From positions 868,001-932,000 of the forward strand of contig NZ_CP127247.1 in the NCBI RefSeq assembly GCF_030285785.1: 64,000 nt of DNA. Reading direction: 5' to 3'. Each line of letters starts with the position of its first letter. The first letter of the stretch is position 1. Below the pieces are notes generated by a model. The model made no database searches, was not told the DNA's origin, and saw only the letters and a program-made list of their open reading frames with translations. The stretch comes from Parasedimentitalea psychrophila (GTDB taxonomy: Bacteria > Pseudomonadota > Alphaproteobacteria > Rhodobacterales > Rhodobacteraceae). The position numbers and the translations under genes were made by a program. Shown piece by piece: positions 1 to 9,018 of the stretch.

Positions 1-1086
1 CTTGGCCAGGTGGTGGTTGGGCAGCATCACGGCGGTACCGCCGGTCAAGTTACCGAACTCCTGGCCGTACATCGCGGTGCGTACGGCATCCACATCGGTG
101 GTCTCAGCGGCGGTTGCGGCGTTGATCCACATGTTGAAGCCAATGTAGTGAGCCTCCATCGGGTCATTGGTCACCCGCTCTTCGCCCATGGTCGCTCTCC
201 ATTTGGCGACAAAGGCTTCGTTCACCTCGGTGTCTGCCGACTGGAAGTAGTTCCAGGCTGCCAGGTGACCGATCAGGTTGGAGGTATCCAGACCCGACAG
301 CTCTTCTTCACCAACCGAGAATGCAATAACCGGAATGTCATCCGCCGAGATGCCAGCCGCGGCCAGTTCCTTGTAGAAACCGATGTTTGCGTCACCGTTG
401 ATAGTCGAGATCACGCCGACCTTTTTGCCGTCAGCGCCAAGGGCCACAACGTCTGCAACGATCTTGGACCAGTCCGAGTGGCCAAAGGGGGTGTAGTTGA
501 CGAAAATATCACTATCGGCGATGCCTTTGTTCTTTAGGTAGGCCGCAAGAATGTTGTTGGTGGTGCGGGGGTAGACATAGTCGGTGCCCAGCAGCGCGAA
601 CTTCTCGACGCCCAGCTCTTCCAGAAAGTAATCCGTGGCCGGGATCGCCTGTTGGTTTGGCGCAGCGCCGGTATAAAAGACGTTTCTGGAACTTTCTTCA
701 CCTTCGTACTGAACGGGGTAGAACAGCAAGCCGTTCAGCTCTTCGATCACTGGCAGAACCGACTTGCGGCTGACGCTGGTCCAGTTGCCAAAAATCACGT
801 CCACCTCATGCACGCTCAGCAATTCACGGGCTTTTTCAGCAAACAGCGGCCAGTCCGAGGCTGGATCGACCACCACAGCTTCCAGCTGTTTACCCAGCAG
901 GCCGCCCTTGGCATTCTGCTCGTCGATCAGCATCAGCATGGTGTCTTTTAACGTTGTCTCAGAAATCGCCATTGTGCCGGACAGTGAATGCAGAACGCCA
1001 ACTTTGATGGTGTCACCAGCCAGTGCGGCCCCGGACATGACACTCAGCGCCAGCACACTTGCAGCGGTTTTCTTTAGAAACGACAT
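1..1086 (-). CDS. urtA: Urea ABC transporter substrate-binding protein UrtA (3' end outside window)
   Basis: Periplasmic binding protein that delivers urea to the UrtBCDE importer. The reverse-strand frame is open from an ATG at 1086 to the left edge, so the C-terminus is missing. A GGAGG ribosome site lies about 8 bases upstream of the ATG. Residues 1-23 form a signal peptide (MSFLKKTAAS... ending ALA). The mature part begins DTIKVGVLHSLSGTMAISE, then DEQNAKGGLLGKQLE and an IFGNWTSVSRKSVLPV stretch, all typical of the UrtA/FmdD branch of the Leu/Ile/Val-binding family. It is divergent from the urease operon, which supports urea rather than amide or amino acid transport. The other urt genes would lie to the left. 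Confidence 0.93.
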   Translation of the reverse strand, partial: MSFLKKTAASVLALSVMSGAALAGDTIKVGVLHSLSGTMAISETTLKDTMLMLIDEQNAKGGLLGKQLEAVVVDPASDWPLFAEKARELLSVHEVDVIFGNWTSVSRKSVLPVIEELNGLLFYPVQYEGEESSRNVFYTGAAPNQQAIPATDYFLEELGVEKFALLGTDYVYPRTTNNILAAYLKNKGIADSDIFVNYTPFGHSDWSKIVADVVALGADGKKVGVISTINGDANIGFYKELAAAGISADDIPVIAFSVGEEELSGLDTSNLIGHLAAWNYFQSADTEVNEAFVAKWRATMGEERVTNDPMEAHYIGFNMWINAATAAETTDVDAVRTAMYGQEFGNLTGGTAVMLPNHHLAK

Positions 1087-1518
1087 AGTAACCCTCCAGG
1101 CAGGGTGCGCAGGAATGCTTGCCTTTTAACGGCTGCACTACTACGTCGACCCTGCAACGTTTGTTGCAAATCGTGTGGCGGCCGCATCGAGGTCCAATTC
1201 GTATGGTCGTCACACACCTAAATTTTCCTGAGATCGCAAAGTTGGTTGCCACCCAGTCGCACCAGAGGTTCTGCCTGGCAGGATGATTGGCAACCGCCGG
1301 AGCGGTAATTCAGAGGCCAAACCCTACACCTGATTAATTTGCAGGCGACTAATTGCAGCTACGCCCAATTATTAGCCATCCATTCTTTTGCAGGCCTTCA
1401 TTGCTGCCGGTTTTCTAGTTATCGCCGCTCTGCTGTGCTCAATATTCTGCCAAGCCAAGGGCATGTTGGGGAGACAGGCATCACAATTCGGCAGGACATA
1501 AGAAATGCGGCAGCAGTC
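1087..1518. promoter_or_regulatory. Divergent urt/ure control region
   Basis: This gap separates the two divergent transcripts, so it must hold both promoters. An inverted repeat TGCAAC-GTTT-GTTGCA lies at 1153-1168, close to the urtA start, and is a plausible operator. A looser GGTTGCC/GGCAACC pair is seen around 1243-1297. I see no clear NtrC or sigma-54 consensus. The reading frame of ureD is open back to 1339, but the part before about 1435 does not resemble UreD. Confidence 0.4.
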
Positions 1519-2316
1519 GTGGATCAACCGCGCGCCGTTGGGGCTGCGCGGGTTTCTTCGCAGCTGAAGACTGGCAAAACCCGCCTGGCAAACCTGCGCC
1601 AGTCGGGATCTCTTAAGTTGCTGTTTCCACGCAAAACTTCGGGCCTTGAGGCGGTGATGATCAACACTGCCGGCGGCATAACCGGCGGCGATCGATTTTC
1701 AATTGCCGCCGAAGCCGGTGACAACAGTCAGATGACGCTGACCACCCAGGCTGCTGAACGGATCTATCGCGCACAGCCCGGTCAGATCGCACGGATGGAC
1801 ACCCGCCTGCGGGTTGGCGCGCACGCCCGCCTGAACTGGATGCCGCAGGAAACCATTCTGTATAATCGCTGCGCGTTCCAGCGCCGTTTGACAGCAGATC
1901 TGGCGGAGGATGCAGAATTGCTGGTGGTCGAGCCTTTGGTATTTGGCCGCATTGCCATGGGCGAGGTCCTGAGCCAGGCTCACTTCCTTGATCGCATTGA
2001 TATTCGCCGCTGTGGGCGACGGCTCTATTATGACGCGGTCAAGCTGGACGGGGATGTTACCGCAAAGCTGGCCCGGCCAGCGGTGGCCAATGGCGCGCAG
2101 TCTATGGCCAATCTGATTTTCACCGCACCAGATGCCGAGCGTCACCTGACGTTTATCCGCGAGACCCTGCCCGATACCGGCGGCGTGTCCCTGATTGGCC
2201 CTGATCTGCTGGTGATGCGCCTGCTGGCCGAGGACAGTTTCGTGCTGCGCAAATCCCTTTTACCCATTCTTGACCGGCTGACCGACAACGGCTTGCCGCT
2301 CTGCTGGAGACTATAA
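1519..2316 (+). CDS. ureD: Urease accessory protein UreD
   Basis: UreD (UreH) is the scaffold that binds apo-urease and recruits UreF and UreG for nickel insertion in the cytoplasm. Family signatures are clear: [10 protein letters not shown] near the N-terminus, [33 protein letters not shown] and [14 protein letters not shown]. The start is uncertain. GTG at 1519 gives 265 residues and the usual [13 protein letters not shown] beginning, but has no good ribosome site. GTG at 1435 or TTG at 1339 would add 28 or 60 residues that do not look like UreD. The stop is one base before the ureA start, so it is the first gene of the urease operon. Confidence 0.9.
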   Translation: MDQPRAVGAARVSSQLKTGKTRLANLRQSGSLKLLFPRKTSGLEAVMINTAGGITGGDRFSIAAEAGDNSQMTLTTQAAERIYRAQPGQIARMDTRLRVGAHARLNWMPQETILYNRCAFQRRLTADLAEDAELLVVEPLVFGRIAMGEVLSQAHFLDRIDIRRCGRRLYYDAVKLDGDVTAKLARPAVANGAQSMANLIFTAPDAERHLTFIRETLPDTGGVSLIGPDLLVMRLLAEDSFVLRKSLLPILDRLTDNGLPLCWRL

Positions 2317-2317
2317 C

Positions 2318-2620
2318 ATGAAATTGACCCCGCGTGAAAAAGACAAGCTGCTGATTGCCATGGCCGCCGAGGTTGCCCGCAAGCGGTTGGCCCGTGGCGT
2401 CAAGCTGAACTACCCCGAGGCAATTGCGCTGATCACCGACGCCGTTGTCGAAGGGGCGCGCGATGGCCGATCGGTTGCCGACATGATGGAAGCCGGGGCC
2501 GAGGTTATCACCATCGAGCAGTGCATGGATGGCATTTCGGATATGATCCCAGACGTTCAGGTCGAGGCAACCTTTCCCGACGGCACCAAGCTGGTCACCG
2601 TTCACAACCCCATTCGATAA
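2318..2620 (+). CDS. ureA: Urease gamma subunit UreA
   Basis: Smallest structural subunit of the nickel enzyme urease (urea to ammonia and carbamate). At 100 residues it has the standard length. It begins [20 protein letters not shown] and contains [10 protein letters not shown], the DGRSVADMM segment, and the [35 protein letters not shown] ending of the family. It follows ureD by one base and precedes a small membrane-protein gene that sits between it and ureB. Confidence 0.97.
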   Translation: MKLTPREKDKLLIAMAAEVARKRLARGVKLNYPEAIALITDAVVEGARDGRSVADMMEAGAEVITIEQCMDGISDMIPDVQVEATFPDGTKLVTVHNPIR

Positions 2621-2630
2621 GGACATTGAC

Positions 2631-2801
2631 ATGAAAAATCTGACACTGCTGCCCTTGTTGGCGTTTGCCTCTCCTGCCCTGGCACATACAGGCGCGCATA
2701 TTCACCCGCATGAGGCCGCTGGCTGGTTGCCGCTGGTTCTGGGTCTGACCGCCATCGCAGGCGCATCCATTCTGGCCTATGCCCGGAGCAGCCGCAAGTG
2801 A
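2631..2801 (+). CDS. Small His-containing membrane or secreted protein inside the urease operon
   Basis: A 56-residue frame with its own ATG, 10 bases after the ureA stop. Residues 1-18 look like a signal peptide ([18 protein letters not shown]), followed by a short histidine cluster ([10 protein letters not shown], four His) and then one hydrophobic segment ([19 protein letters not shown]) with a basic tail ARSSRK. Its TGA overlaps the GTG start of ureB (GTGA), so translation of ureB probably depends on it. The topology predicts a periplasmic His patch anchored by a C-terminal helix. Nickel binding is a guess from the histidines and the context; I do not recognise a named family. Confidence 0.7.
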   Translation: MKNLTLLPLLAFASPALAHTGAHIHPHEAAGWLPLVLGLTAIAGASILAYARSSRK

Positions 2802-3115
2802 TCCCCGGAGAGCTGTTCCCCGCTGACGGCGATCTGACGCTGAATGCTGACAGGCAGGCGCGGATGCTGATGGTGGCAAACACCGGCGACCGGCCGGTGC
2901 AGGTGGGTAGCCACTACCATTTTGCCGAAGTCAATCCCTCATTGGATTTTGATCGCTATGCCAGTTTGGGTATGCGCCTAGACATTCCTGCCGGCACCGC
3001 CGTGCGGTTCGAGCCCGGTCAGCGGCGTCAGGTTATGGTCGTTCCCTATGGTGGCGCACGGCGCATTTATGGGTTCAACCAACATATCATGGGAGAGCTC
3101 AAAGATGCCCGGTAA
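2798..3115 (+). CDS. ureB: Urease beta subunit UreB
   Basis: Second structural subunit of urease, 105 residues, the usual length for a separate beta chain. It begins with GTG (read as Met) as [19 protein letters not shown] and carries the family core [45 protein letters not shown] and [10 protein letters not shown]. The GTG overlaps the TGA of the preceding small gene, and its last 11 bases overlap the ureC start, so both boundaries suggest translational coupling. Confidence 0.96.
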   Translation: MIPGELFPADGDLTLNADRQARMLMVANTGDRPVQVGSHYHFAEVNPSLDFDRYASLGMRLDIPAGTAVRFEPGQRRQVMVVPYGGARRIYGFNQHIMGELKDAR

Positions 3116-4814
3116 GATTTCCCGTGCCAACTATGCCGCGATGTATGGCCCAACCACTGGCGACCGCCTGCGTCTGGCGGATACCGATCTGATCATCGAA
3201 GTCGAGCGCGACCTGACCACTTACGGCGAAGAGGTCAAATTTGGCGGTGGCAAGGTGATCCGCGATGGGATGGGGCAATCGCAGGTCACACGCGCCGCTG
3301 GGGCCGTGGATACGGTCATCACCAATGCGCTGATCGTCGATCACTCGGGAATCTACAAAGCCGATGTTGCACTCAAAAGCGGGCGCATTGCCAAGATCGG
3401 CAAGGCCGGGAACCCGGACACGCAGCCCGGTGTTGATATCATCATTGGCCCTGGCACCGAGATTATCGCGGGTGAGGGCAAGATCTTGACGGCGGGTGGC
3501 TTTGACAGCCACATCCACTTTATTTGCCCGCAGCAGATCGAGGATGCGCTGCATTCAGGGTTAACCACCATGCTGGGCGGCGGCACCGGCCCGGCACATG
3601 GCACATTGGCCACCACCTGCACCCCCGGTCCCTGGCATTTGGGGCGGATGTTGCAATCAGCAGATGCCTTTCCGATGAACATGGCCTTTGCCGGCAAGGG
3701 CAACGCCAGCCTGCCGTTTGCCCTGGAAGAGCAAGTAAAAGGTGGCGCTTGTGCGCTGAAGCTGCACGAGGATTGGGGAACCACGCCAGCCACCATCGAT
3801 TGCTGCCTGAGTGTGGCCGACGCGATGGATGTACAGGTGATGATCCACACCGACACCCTGAACGAGAGCGGCTTTGTCGAGCACACCCTTGGCGCCATGA
3901 AGGGCCGCACCATTCACGCCTTTCACACCGAAGGCGCAGGCGGCGGTCATGCGCCGGACATCATCAAGATCTGCGGTGAGGAGCATGTGTTGCCCTCCTC
4001 CACCAACCCGACCCTACCTTTTACCGTCAACACTCTGGAGGAACACCTCGACATGTTGATGGTATGTCACCATCTGGACAAGTCGATCCCCGAGGATGTC
4101 GCCTTTGCCGAAAGCCGCATCCGCCGCGAGACTATTGCCGCCGAGGACATCCTGCACGACATGGGGGCGTTCTCGATCATTGCCTCGGACAGTCAGGCGA
4201 TGGGGCGTGTGGGCGAGGTGCTGATCCGCACCTGGCAGACCGCCGACAAGATGAAGAAACAGCGCGGCCGTCTGGCCGAGGAGACCGGCGAGAATGATAA
4301 CTTCCGGGTGCGTCGCTATATCGCCAAATACACCATCAACCCGGCCATCGCCCACGGCATCAGCCATGAAATCGGCAGCATCGCAGAGGGCAAGCGCGCC
4401 GATCTGGTGCTGTGGAGCCCGGCGTTCTTTGGGGTAAAGCCGGAAATGATTTTGATGTCCGGCACCATTGTCTGTGCGCAGATGGGCGACCCCAATGCCT
4501 CGATCCCGACCCCGCAGCCGGTCTATACCCGCCCGATGTTTGGCGCCTATGGCCGGTCGCTTGAAAACAGCGCCGTCACCTTTGTCTCCGAGGCGGCGCA
4601 GGCGGATGGCATCCGAGAAAAACTGGGGCTGGCCAAGCAGACCGTGGCAGTGCGCAACACCCGTAACATCGGCAAGTCAGATTTGATCCTGAATAACGCC
4701 ACGCCAGAGATGGAAGTGAACCCCGAAACCTATGAAGTGCGCGCCGATGGCGAGCTGCTGACCTGCCAGCCAGCCGAAGTGCTGCCCATGGCTCAACGCT
4801 ATTTCCTGTTCTAA
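3105..4814 (+). CDS. ureC: Urease alpha (catalytic) subunit UreC
   Basis: Catalytic subunit holding the di-nickel centre. The ATG at 3105 gives [20 protein letters not shown] and 569 residues, the normal family length; an earlier in-frame start at 3048 would lie inside ureB and is rejected. Visible active-site parts are the HIHFICPQQ metal ligands (about His136 and His138), the LKLHEDWG segment with the lysine that is carbamylated, [33 protein letters not shown] with the mobile-flap histidine, and [11 protein letters not shown] with the Asp ligand. No residue looks missing, so the enzyme should be active. Confidence 0.98.
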   Translation: MPGKISRANYAAMYGPTTGDRLRLADTDLIIEVERDLTTYGEEVKFGGGKVIRDGMGQSQVTRAAGAVDTVITNALIVDHSGIYKADVALKSGRIAKIGKAGNPDTQPGVDIIIGPGTEIIAGEGKILTAGGFDSHIHFICPQQIEDALHSGLTTMLGGGTGPAHGTLATTCTPGPWHLGRMLQSADAFPMNMAFAGKGNASLPFALEEQVKGGACALKLHEDWGTTPATIDCCLSVADAMDVQVMIHTDTLNESGFVEHTLGAMKGRTIHAFHTEGAGGGHAPDIIKICGEEHVLPSSTNPTLPFTVNTLEEHLDMLMVCHHLDKSIPEDVAFAESRIRRETIAAEDILHDMGAFSIIASDSQAMGRVGEVLIRTWQTADKMKKQRGRLAEETGENDNFRVRRYIAKYTINPAIAHGISHEIGSIAEGKRADLVLWSPAFFGVKPEMILMSGTIVCAQMGDPNASIPTPQPVYTRPMFGAYGRSLENSAVTFVSEAAQADGIREKLGLAKQTVAVRNTRNIGKSDLILNNATPEMEVNPETYEVRADGELLTCQPAEVLPMAQRYFLF

Positions 4815-4888
4815 GAGGCTCAATATGCAAAGAATTCAGTATGGTATGTCCGGAATGCATGGCGGAGCTTCTGAAGCAACACTGGTGA

Positions 4889-5134
4889 ATGCTGCACGTG
4901 CTGCATACTCCTGTGGCAATCGCAGCAACAACACAGACCGTTTCTATCCGCTCCCCTTTCGCGGTACTCAAGCGCGGCCTGTCAGCCATCTTTATGGGTC
5001 TGATCAACGTGGTCGAAGCCAATCCCCGCTATCGTCAGATCCAGCAACTGCAAGCGCTGAGCGACGAGCAGTTGGTGAGAAAAGGCCTGCGTCGCGACGA
5101 CATCGTAATGCACGTGTTTGGTCACTGGATGTAA
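4889..5134 (+). CDS. DUF1127 small protein
   Basis: An 81-residue protein between ureC and ureE. The C-terminal half (NPRYRQIQQLQALSDEQLVRKGLRRDDIVMHVFG) is a typical DUF1127 (YjiS-like) module. Members of this family are small, arginine-rich and linked in some alphaproteobacteria to RNA regulation and phosphate or carbon metabolism. Its role in a urease cluster is unknown. A longer overlapping frame from 4825 in another phase has no family features and is treated as a shadow. Confidence 0.7.
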   Translation: MLHVLHTPVAIAATTQTVSIRSPFAVLKRGLSAIFMGLINVVEANPRYRQIQQLQALSDEQLVRKGLRRDDIVMHVFGHWM

Positions 5135-5156
5135 GCACCCATCAGGGTATGCTGTC

Positions 5157-5612
5157 ATGAGTGCCCCGTCGATGATCTGCCGTGCCTATCACGGCCATGC
5201 GCACAATCCGGCCCCTGTTGATCGGGTTGTGCTTGACTATGACGCCCGTTTTATGCGCCGCAAGGTGCTGACCACCGAAGGTGGCGAGCGGCTGTTGGTT
5301 GACCTGCCCCAAACCACATCGCTGAATCACCAAGGCGTGCTGCGGCTAGAAGACGGTGGTGAGATCGAGGTCATCGCGGCGGTGGAAAAGCTGTTGCAGA
5401 TTACCGGCGATGACCTGACCCGGATGGCCTGGCACATTGGCAACCGCCATACCCCCTGCCAGATCGAGCCAACCCGCCTGCTGATCCAACATGATCATGT
5501 AATCCACGACATGCTGAACCTCTTGGGCGCTACGTTGAACGAGGTAACCGAGGCCTTCACCCCCGAGGGCGGCGCCTATGGCCACGGGCGCACCCATTCC
5601 CATGCGCATTGA
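5157..5612 (+). CDS. ureE: Urease accessory protein UreE (nickel metallochaperone)
   Basis: Delivers nickel to the UreD-F-G complex. The ATG at 5157 gives MSAPSMICRAYHGHA and 151 residues. Family landmarks are RRKVLTTEGGERLLVDLPQT, the central TRMAWHIGNRHTPCQIE nickel-site segment and HDHVIHDMLNLLGA. The C-terminus ends in a short His-rich tail ([10 protein letters not shown]), a usual metal-storage extension. The final 35 bases overlap the 5' end of ureF. An upstream in-frame start at 5118 would overlap the DUF1127 gene and is less likely. Confidence 0.95.
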   Translation: MSAPSMICRAYHGHAHNPAPVDRVVLDYDARFMRRKVLTTEGGERLLVDLPQTTSLNHQGVLRLEDGGEIEVIAAVEKLLQITGDDLTRMAWHIGNRHTPCQIEPTRLLIQHDHVIHDMLNLLGATLNEVTEAFTPEGGAYGHGRTHSHAH

Positions 5613-6249
5613 TCCGAGCATCACATTGTTGCAGCAATGGCTTTCGCCTGCTTATCCAGTGGGGGCCTTTGCCTATTCCCATGGGCTGGACTCTGCGGTG
5701 GAGACTGGGGCCATTGGCTCGGTTGATGATCTGAGGCTTTGGCTAGAGGATCTGCTGACCAGCGGTGCAGGCTACAGTGATCCAATTTTGCTGATCGCAG
5801 CCTATCGCTACAGGGATGCTGAAGACTTGCAGGACATTGACCAGATGGCACGCGCCTTTGCTCCGTCAAAAGAGCGCCTGGCTGAAACAGACCTGCAAGG
5901 CGCGGCGTTTTGCCAGACAACAGCCGCAATTTCGGGCCACGAGATTGCCAACCTGACCTACCCTGTTGCACTGGGCTATGCCGCCCGACTTCATAATCTG
6001 CCGCTAGACGTAACGGTGCATATGTATCTGCATGCTTTTGCGTCTAACCTTGTGGCCGCGGCACAGCGGTTGATGCCGGTTGGTCAGGTCGAGGGCCAGC
6101 GTCTGCTATCCGCTTTGGCCCCGCTGATCGCCAAGGCGGCGCAGGACGCCCAGACAGCTGAGATAAACGACCTGAGTGGCTGTTGCTTTCTGGCCGATAT
6201 TTCATCCATGCAACACGAAACCCAATACTCAAGGATGTTCCGCTCATGA
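5578..6249 (+). CDS. ureF: Urease accessory protein UreF
   Basis: Part of the UreD-F-G complex that gates GTP-dependent nickel insertion. Helical protein with family motifs [22 protein letters not shown] at the N-terminus, [17 protein letters not shown], and [20 protein letters not shown]. With ATG 5578 it has 223 residues and a GAGGGCGG sequence upstream; ATG 5602 (MRIDPSIT, 215 residues) is an alternative that fits family length slightly better. The stop TGA overlaps the ureG ATG. Confidence 0.94.
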   Translation: MATGAPIPMRIDPSITLLQQWLSPAYPVGAFAYSHGLDSAVETGAIGSVDDLRLWLEDLLTSGAGYSDPILLIAAYRYRDAEDLQDIDQMARAFAPSKERLAETDLQGAAFCQTTAAISGHEIANLTYPVALGYAARLHNLPLDVTVHMYLHAFASNLVAAAQRLMPVGQVEGQRLLSALAPLIAKAAQDAQTAEINDLSGCCFLADISSMQHETQYSRMFRS

Positions 6250-6866
6250 GCACTTTTAACGGCCCTTTGCGGATTGGTATCGGCGGCCCGGTCGGAGCTG
6301 GCAAGACCACCCTGACCGCTGCCCTGGCACGGATCTTGTCTAAGACCCACTCGATCGGTGTCATCACCAACGACATCTACACGCAAGAGGACGCCGAGGC
6401 CTTGATGCGCATGCAGATCTTGCCGCAGGATCGGGTGATTGGTGTTGAAACTGGCGGCTGTCCCCATACCGCAATCCGGGAAGACGCCTCGATCAACCTC
6501 GCGGCCATTGCCGAGTTGCAAAGCAGGCACCCCGATATCGAGATCGTCCTGATCGAAAGCGGCGGCGACAATCTGTCTGCAACCTTCAGCCCGGAACTGG
6601 CGGATGTGACCATCTACGTTATCGATGTTGCCGCTGGCGAGGAAATCCCCCGCAAAGGTGGGCCGGCCATCACCAGATCGGATATTTTGGTCATCAACAA
6701 AACGGATCTGGCCCCTTATGTTGGCGCCTCGCTAGAAGTCATGGATCGGGATGCAAGGCGCATGCGTGGCGACGGGCCATTTTTCTTTGCCAGCCTGAAA
6801 CACAACCAAGGGGTCTCGGACATCATAACCCAACTTGCCGAGATTGGCGGGTTTTCCTTCGGCTAG
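6246..6866 (+). CDS. ureG: Urease accessory GTPase UreG
   Basis: SIMIBI-class GTPase that powers nickel delivery. The ATG at 6246 (ATGA overlap with ureF) gives [22 protein letters not shown] and 206 residues. The P-loop [18 protein letters not shown], the [14 protein letters not shown] metal-binding Cys-Pro-His motif, IESGGDNL and the [10 protein letters not shown] guanine-specificity motif are intact. It is the last urease gene; IS debris begins within about 110 bases after it. Confidence 0.97.
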   Translation: MSTFNGPLRIGIGGPVGAGKTTLTAALARILSKTHSIGVITNDIYTQEDAEALMRMQILPQDRVIGVETGGCPHTAIREDASINLAAIAELQSRHPDIEIVLIESGGDNLSATFSPELADVTIYVIDVAAGEEIPRKGGPAITRSDILVINKTDLAPYVGASLEVMDRDARRMRGDGPFFFASLKHNQGVSDIITQLAEIGGFSFG

Positions 6867-7248
6867 AGCAGGCCATAAAATGGTGGTGTCATGTGTGGAC
6901 ATATATGGACCCTGCGTTATTGCAACAGTCGGTGCTGTCAGACCAATTCGAACTGGTCTCTGCAAGGGGCTCTGTTGAAGTTCGTCCCTGATCCCGGACA
7001 CTGGGGTACTTTACCCCTGTCCATGAAAGGGGCACCAAATGGGTCAACAGCGACGGAAATATACGGACGATTATAAGGCTGCGGCAGTTGAACGACTTTA
7101 TGAGCCGGGTGCGACGCAGGGTAGCGTGTCGAGCGAGCTTACCCGGATTGTCCAATTGATGTACTTTCTCTCCGGCGCTTGGTGCAGTTTTAGTCCGGCG
7201 TTGGGCCAAGTCCCAGTGGTTGTCGCACCGAAATCTCAGTCCAAGTGA
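6867..7248 (+). pseudogene. Truncated reading frame and IS3-type orfA fragment
   Basis: Two broken pieces follow ureG. From ATG 6905 a short frame (MDPALLQQSVLSDQFELVS...) has coding-like composition but stops after about 28 codons, near what looks like an IS end (a TGAAGTTCGTCCCTGATCCC stretch at about 6973). From ATG 7039 a frame reads MGQQRRKYTDDYKAAAVERL then GATQGSVSSEL, the helix-turn-helix start of an IS3-family OrfA. It loses this identity near 7143 and runs into unrelated sequence. Neither piece can make a functional protein. Confidence 0.55.
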
Positions 7249-7570
7249 GACATAGAACCTTCACCGCCCAGCTAAGAGATGCCGCCCTGAAAGACTAATC
7301 CATGATGGACGTATGTATACGTCCACACATGACAGTGCCCTCCCGACCAGGATGTGACAGCCAGCAAGCCATTAGAAAAATGGTGTTTCACGAAAGCAAT
7401 TTATATTGATCTAAATCACGATCCAGACTTACGCCATCCCGCCGCTCGGGCCTCAGTCTCGGAACAAAACCACCGCTCGCCTTTGGCTTCATTGATCCTT
7501 GTCCGCTCGTACTGAGCCTCCCCCAAAAAAAGTGGTCCGCGCCTATGGTTAGGAAACCGGAGGACCATAG
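7249..7570. other. Intergenic remnant with FNR-like box and palindrome
   Basis: No gene is visible. A palindrome GGACGTAT-GT-ATACGTCC lies at 7307-7324. A near-consensus FNR/FnrL site, TTGAT-CTAA-ATCAC, lies at 7406-7419 (one base from TTGAT-N4-ATCAA). From about 7516 the sequence looks like the left end of an IS3 element (TGAGCCTCCCCC then AAAAAAAGTGGTCC). The FNR-like box may be the control site of a gene lost when the IS elements arrived. Confidence 0.35.
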
Positions 7571-7787
7571 ATGGCGATCAAGAGACCCAAGCCCGAAGAG
7601 ATTGTCGTGAAGTTACGGCAGGTTGAAGTCCTGATGGGGCAAGGTATGCCCCGGATTGACGCAATCAGACAGATCAGTGTGACTGAACAAACCTATTACC
7701 GCTGGAAGAAGAAATACGGCGGAATGGACCTGTCACGGTATTGTTCCGCCCCTTTGAGAGCATATTCTGCCCCAAAGGAGATACACC

Positions 7788-8063
7788 ATGGCACCACGAC
7801 CATCCGAAGAATTCAAACGCGACGCAGTGCGGATCGCACTGACCAGCGGGCTGACCCGCCGACAGGTGTCCTCCGATCTTGGGGTTGGTATGTCCACCCT
7901 GTGCAAGTGGATCAGAACCTATCGTGACGCGGACGTTGTTTCGAAAGAGGATCAGGAACTGGCCAATGAGAACGAGCGCCTTCGCCGGGAAAACCGCCTT
8001 CTACGTGAGGAGAGGGAGCTGCTAAAAAAAGCAACAATCTTCTTTGCGGACCAAAGCAAATGA
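7788..8063 (+). CDS. IS3-family transposase OrfA
   Basis: DNA-binding half of the IS3 transposase, 91 residues: a helix-turn-helix (MAPRPSEEFKRDAVRIA ... RRQVSSDLGVGMSTLCKW) followed by a leucine zipper (ENERLRRENRLLREERELLKKA). A run of seven A then G at 8024-8031 sits just before the orfB overlap, in the right phase for programmed -1 frameshifting into orfB; the -1 frame is open from there to the orfB ATG at 8060. The stop TGA overlaps that ATG. Confidence 0.85.
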   Translation: MAPRPSEEFKRDAVRIALTSGLTRRQVSSDLGVGMSTLCKWIRTYRDADVVSKEDQELANENERLRRENRLLREERELLKKATIFFADQSK

Positions 8064-8917
8064 GGTTTTCATTTGTTGAAAAGCACCGCAATAGCATTCC
8101 CACAGAGCGACTTTGCCGGATTGTGGATGTCACCCCACGTGGCTACCGAGCCTGACGCAAACGCCCTGCCTGCCAGCGTCAACGTGGGGATATGGTTCTG
8201 TTGGCCCACATCCGGGAGCAGCACCGCCTGAGTTTGCAGAGCTACGGCCGACCGAGAATGGTCGAAGAACTGAAAGAGCTTGGTCTGGATATTGGTCACC
8301 GCCGTGTCGGCCGATTGATGCGCCAGAACGGCATATCTGTTGTCAGAACCCGTAAGTACAAGGCCACAACGGACAGCAATCACAAGTTCAACATCACGCC
8401 AAACCTGCTGAACCGGAACTTCTCAGCAGATCGACCCAATCAAAAATGGGTTGTTGATATCAGCTACATCTGGACCCGCGAGGGCTGGCTCTATCTGGCC
8501 GTGGTTCTGGACCTGTACTCCAGGCGCGTGGTCGGTTGGGCTGTCAGCAACCGGATGAAGCGCGATCTGGCCATACGGGCGCTGAACATGGCCATAACCC
8601 TGCGCAGGCCGCCCAAAGGATGCATCCATCATTCTGATAGGGGCAGCCAATATTGCTCGCAGGATTACCAGAAAATCCTGCGCCGGTATGGCTTCAAGGT
8701 ATCCATGAGCGGCAAGGGTAATTGCTATGATAACGCCGCAATGGAAACCTTCTTCAAAACCATCAAAGCGGAATTGATCTGGCGGCACTCTTGGCAAACC
8801 CGCAGGGCTGCTGAGATCGCCATCTTCGAGTACATTAATGGGTTCTATAATCCCCGCCGGAGACACTCGGCATTAGGCTGGAAAAGTCCCTTGGCTTTTG
8901 AAAAGATCGCCGCCTAA
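8060..8917 (+). pseudogene. IS3-family transposase OrfB with in-frame TGA
   Basis: Catalytic DDE half of the transposase. From ATG 8060 the frame reads MRFSFVEKHRNSIPTERLCR... and is identical in style to full-length relatives, but codon 32 is TGA (8153-8155), where family members commonly have Trp (RAW-RKRP context). After it the frame stays open: HTH_21-type segment, then the rve core with catalytic Asp in VVDISYIW, Asp in HHSDRGSQYC and Glu in AMETFFKTIKAE, ending KSPLAFEKIAA. Restart at ATG 8192 would give a 241-residue product lacking the N-terminus. One nonsense change probably inactivates this copy. Confidence 0.75.
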
Positions 8918-9018
8918 ATGAGCACAAGGGGCGGAACGAAAGCGGGACAGGTCCAGAATGGGCACGGAACAACTCAAGGAACTGAAGCGTCTTCAGAAAG
9001 AGAACGAGCGCCTTCGGC

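Larger units (their letters stand above)
7725..8955 (+). mobile_element. IS3-family insertion sequence inside another IS3 element
   Basis: A 1,231-bp element with imperfect terminal inverted repeats: left TGGACCTGTCACGGTATTG, right (reverse complement) TGGACCTGTCCCGCTTTCG, both followed by TTCCGCCCC-like sequence. It is flanked by a direct 3-bp repeat GAA (7722-7724 and 8956-8958), the expected IS3-family duplication size. It carries orfA and orfB on the plus strand with a poly-A slippery site. The intact duplication shows that it moved as a unit. Confidence 0.85.
7571..9018 (+). pseudogene. IS3-family orfA, interrupted by a second IS and truncated
   Basis: The first 51 codons (MAIKRPKPEEIVVKLRQVEV... 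YYRWKKKYGG) are an IS3-type OrfA helix-turn-helix. The frame is cut at 7724 by another IS3 element and resumes after 8958 as MGTEQLKELKRLQKENERLRR, the leucine-zipper part. Joining across the GAA duplication restores one frame. The zipper then ends abruptly at the IS6-type element starting at 9019, so the rest of orfA, all of orfB and the right end are gone. The element is dead. Confidence 0.75.

Noticed and set aside
3048-3104. Extended start for ureC
   Set aside because: The extra 19 residues lie within ureB and do not match the family; ATG 3105 gives the canonical N-terminus and length.
4825-5160. 111-codon frame overlapping the DUF1127 gene
   Set aside because: Different phase from the DUF1127 frame, arginine- and serine-rich shadow with no motif.
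8153-8155. TGA read as selenocysteine in the transposase
   Set aside because: IS3 transposases are not selenoproteins and no SECIS-like context is expected; a simple nonsense change is enough.
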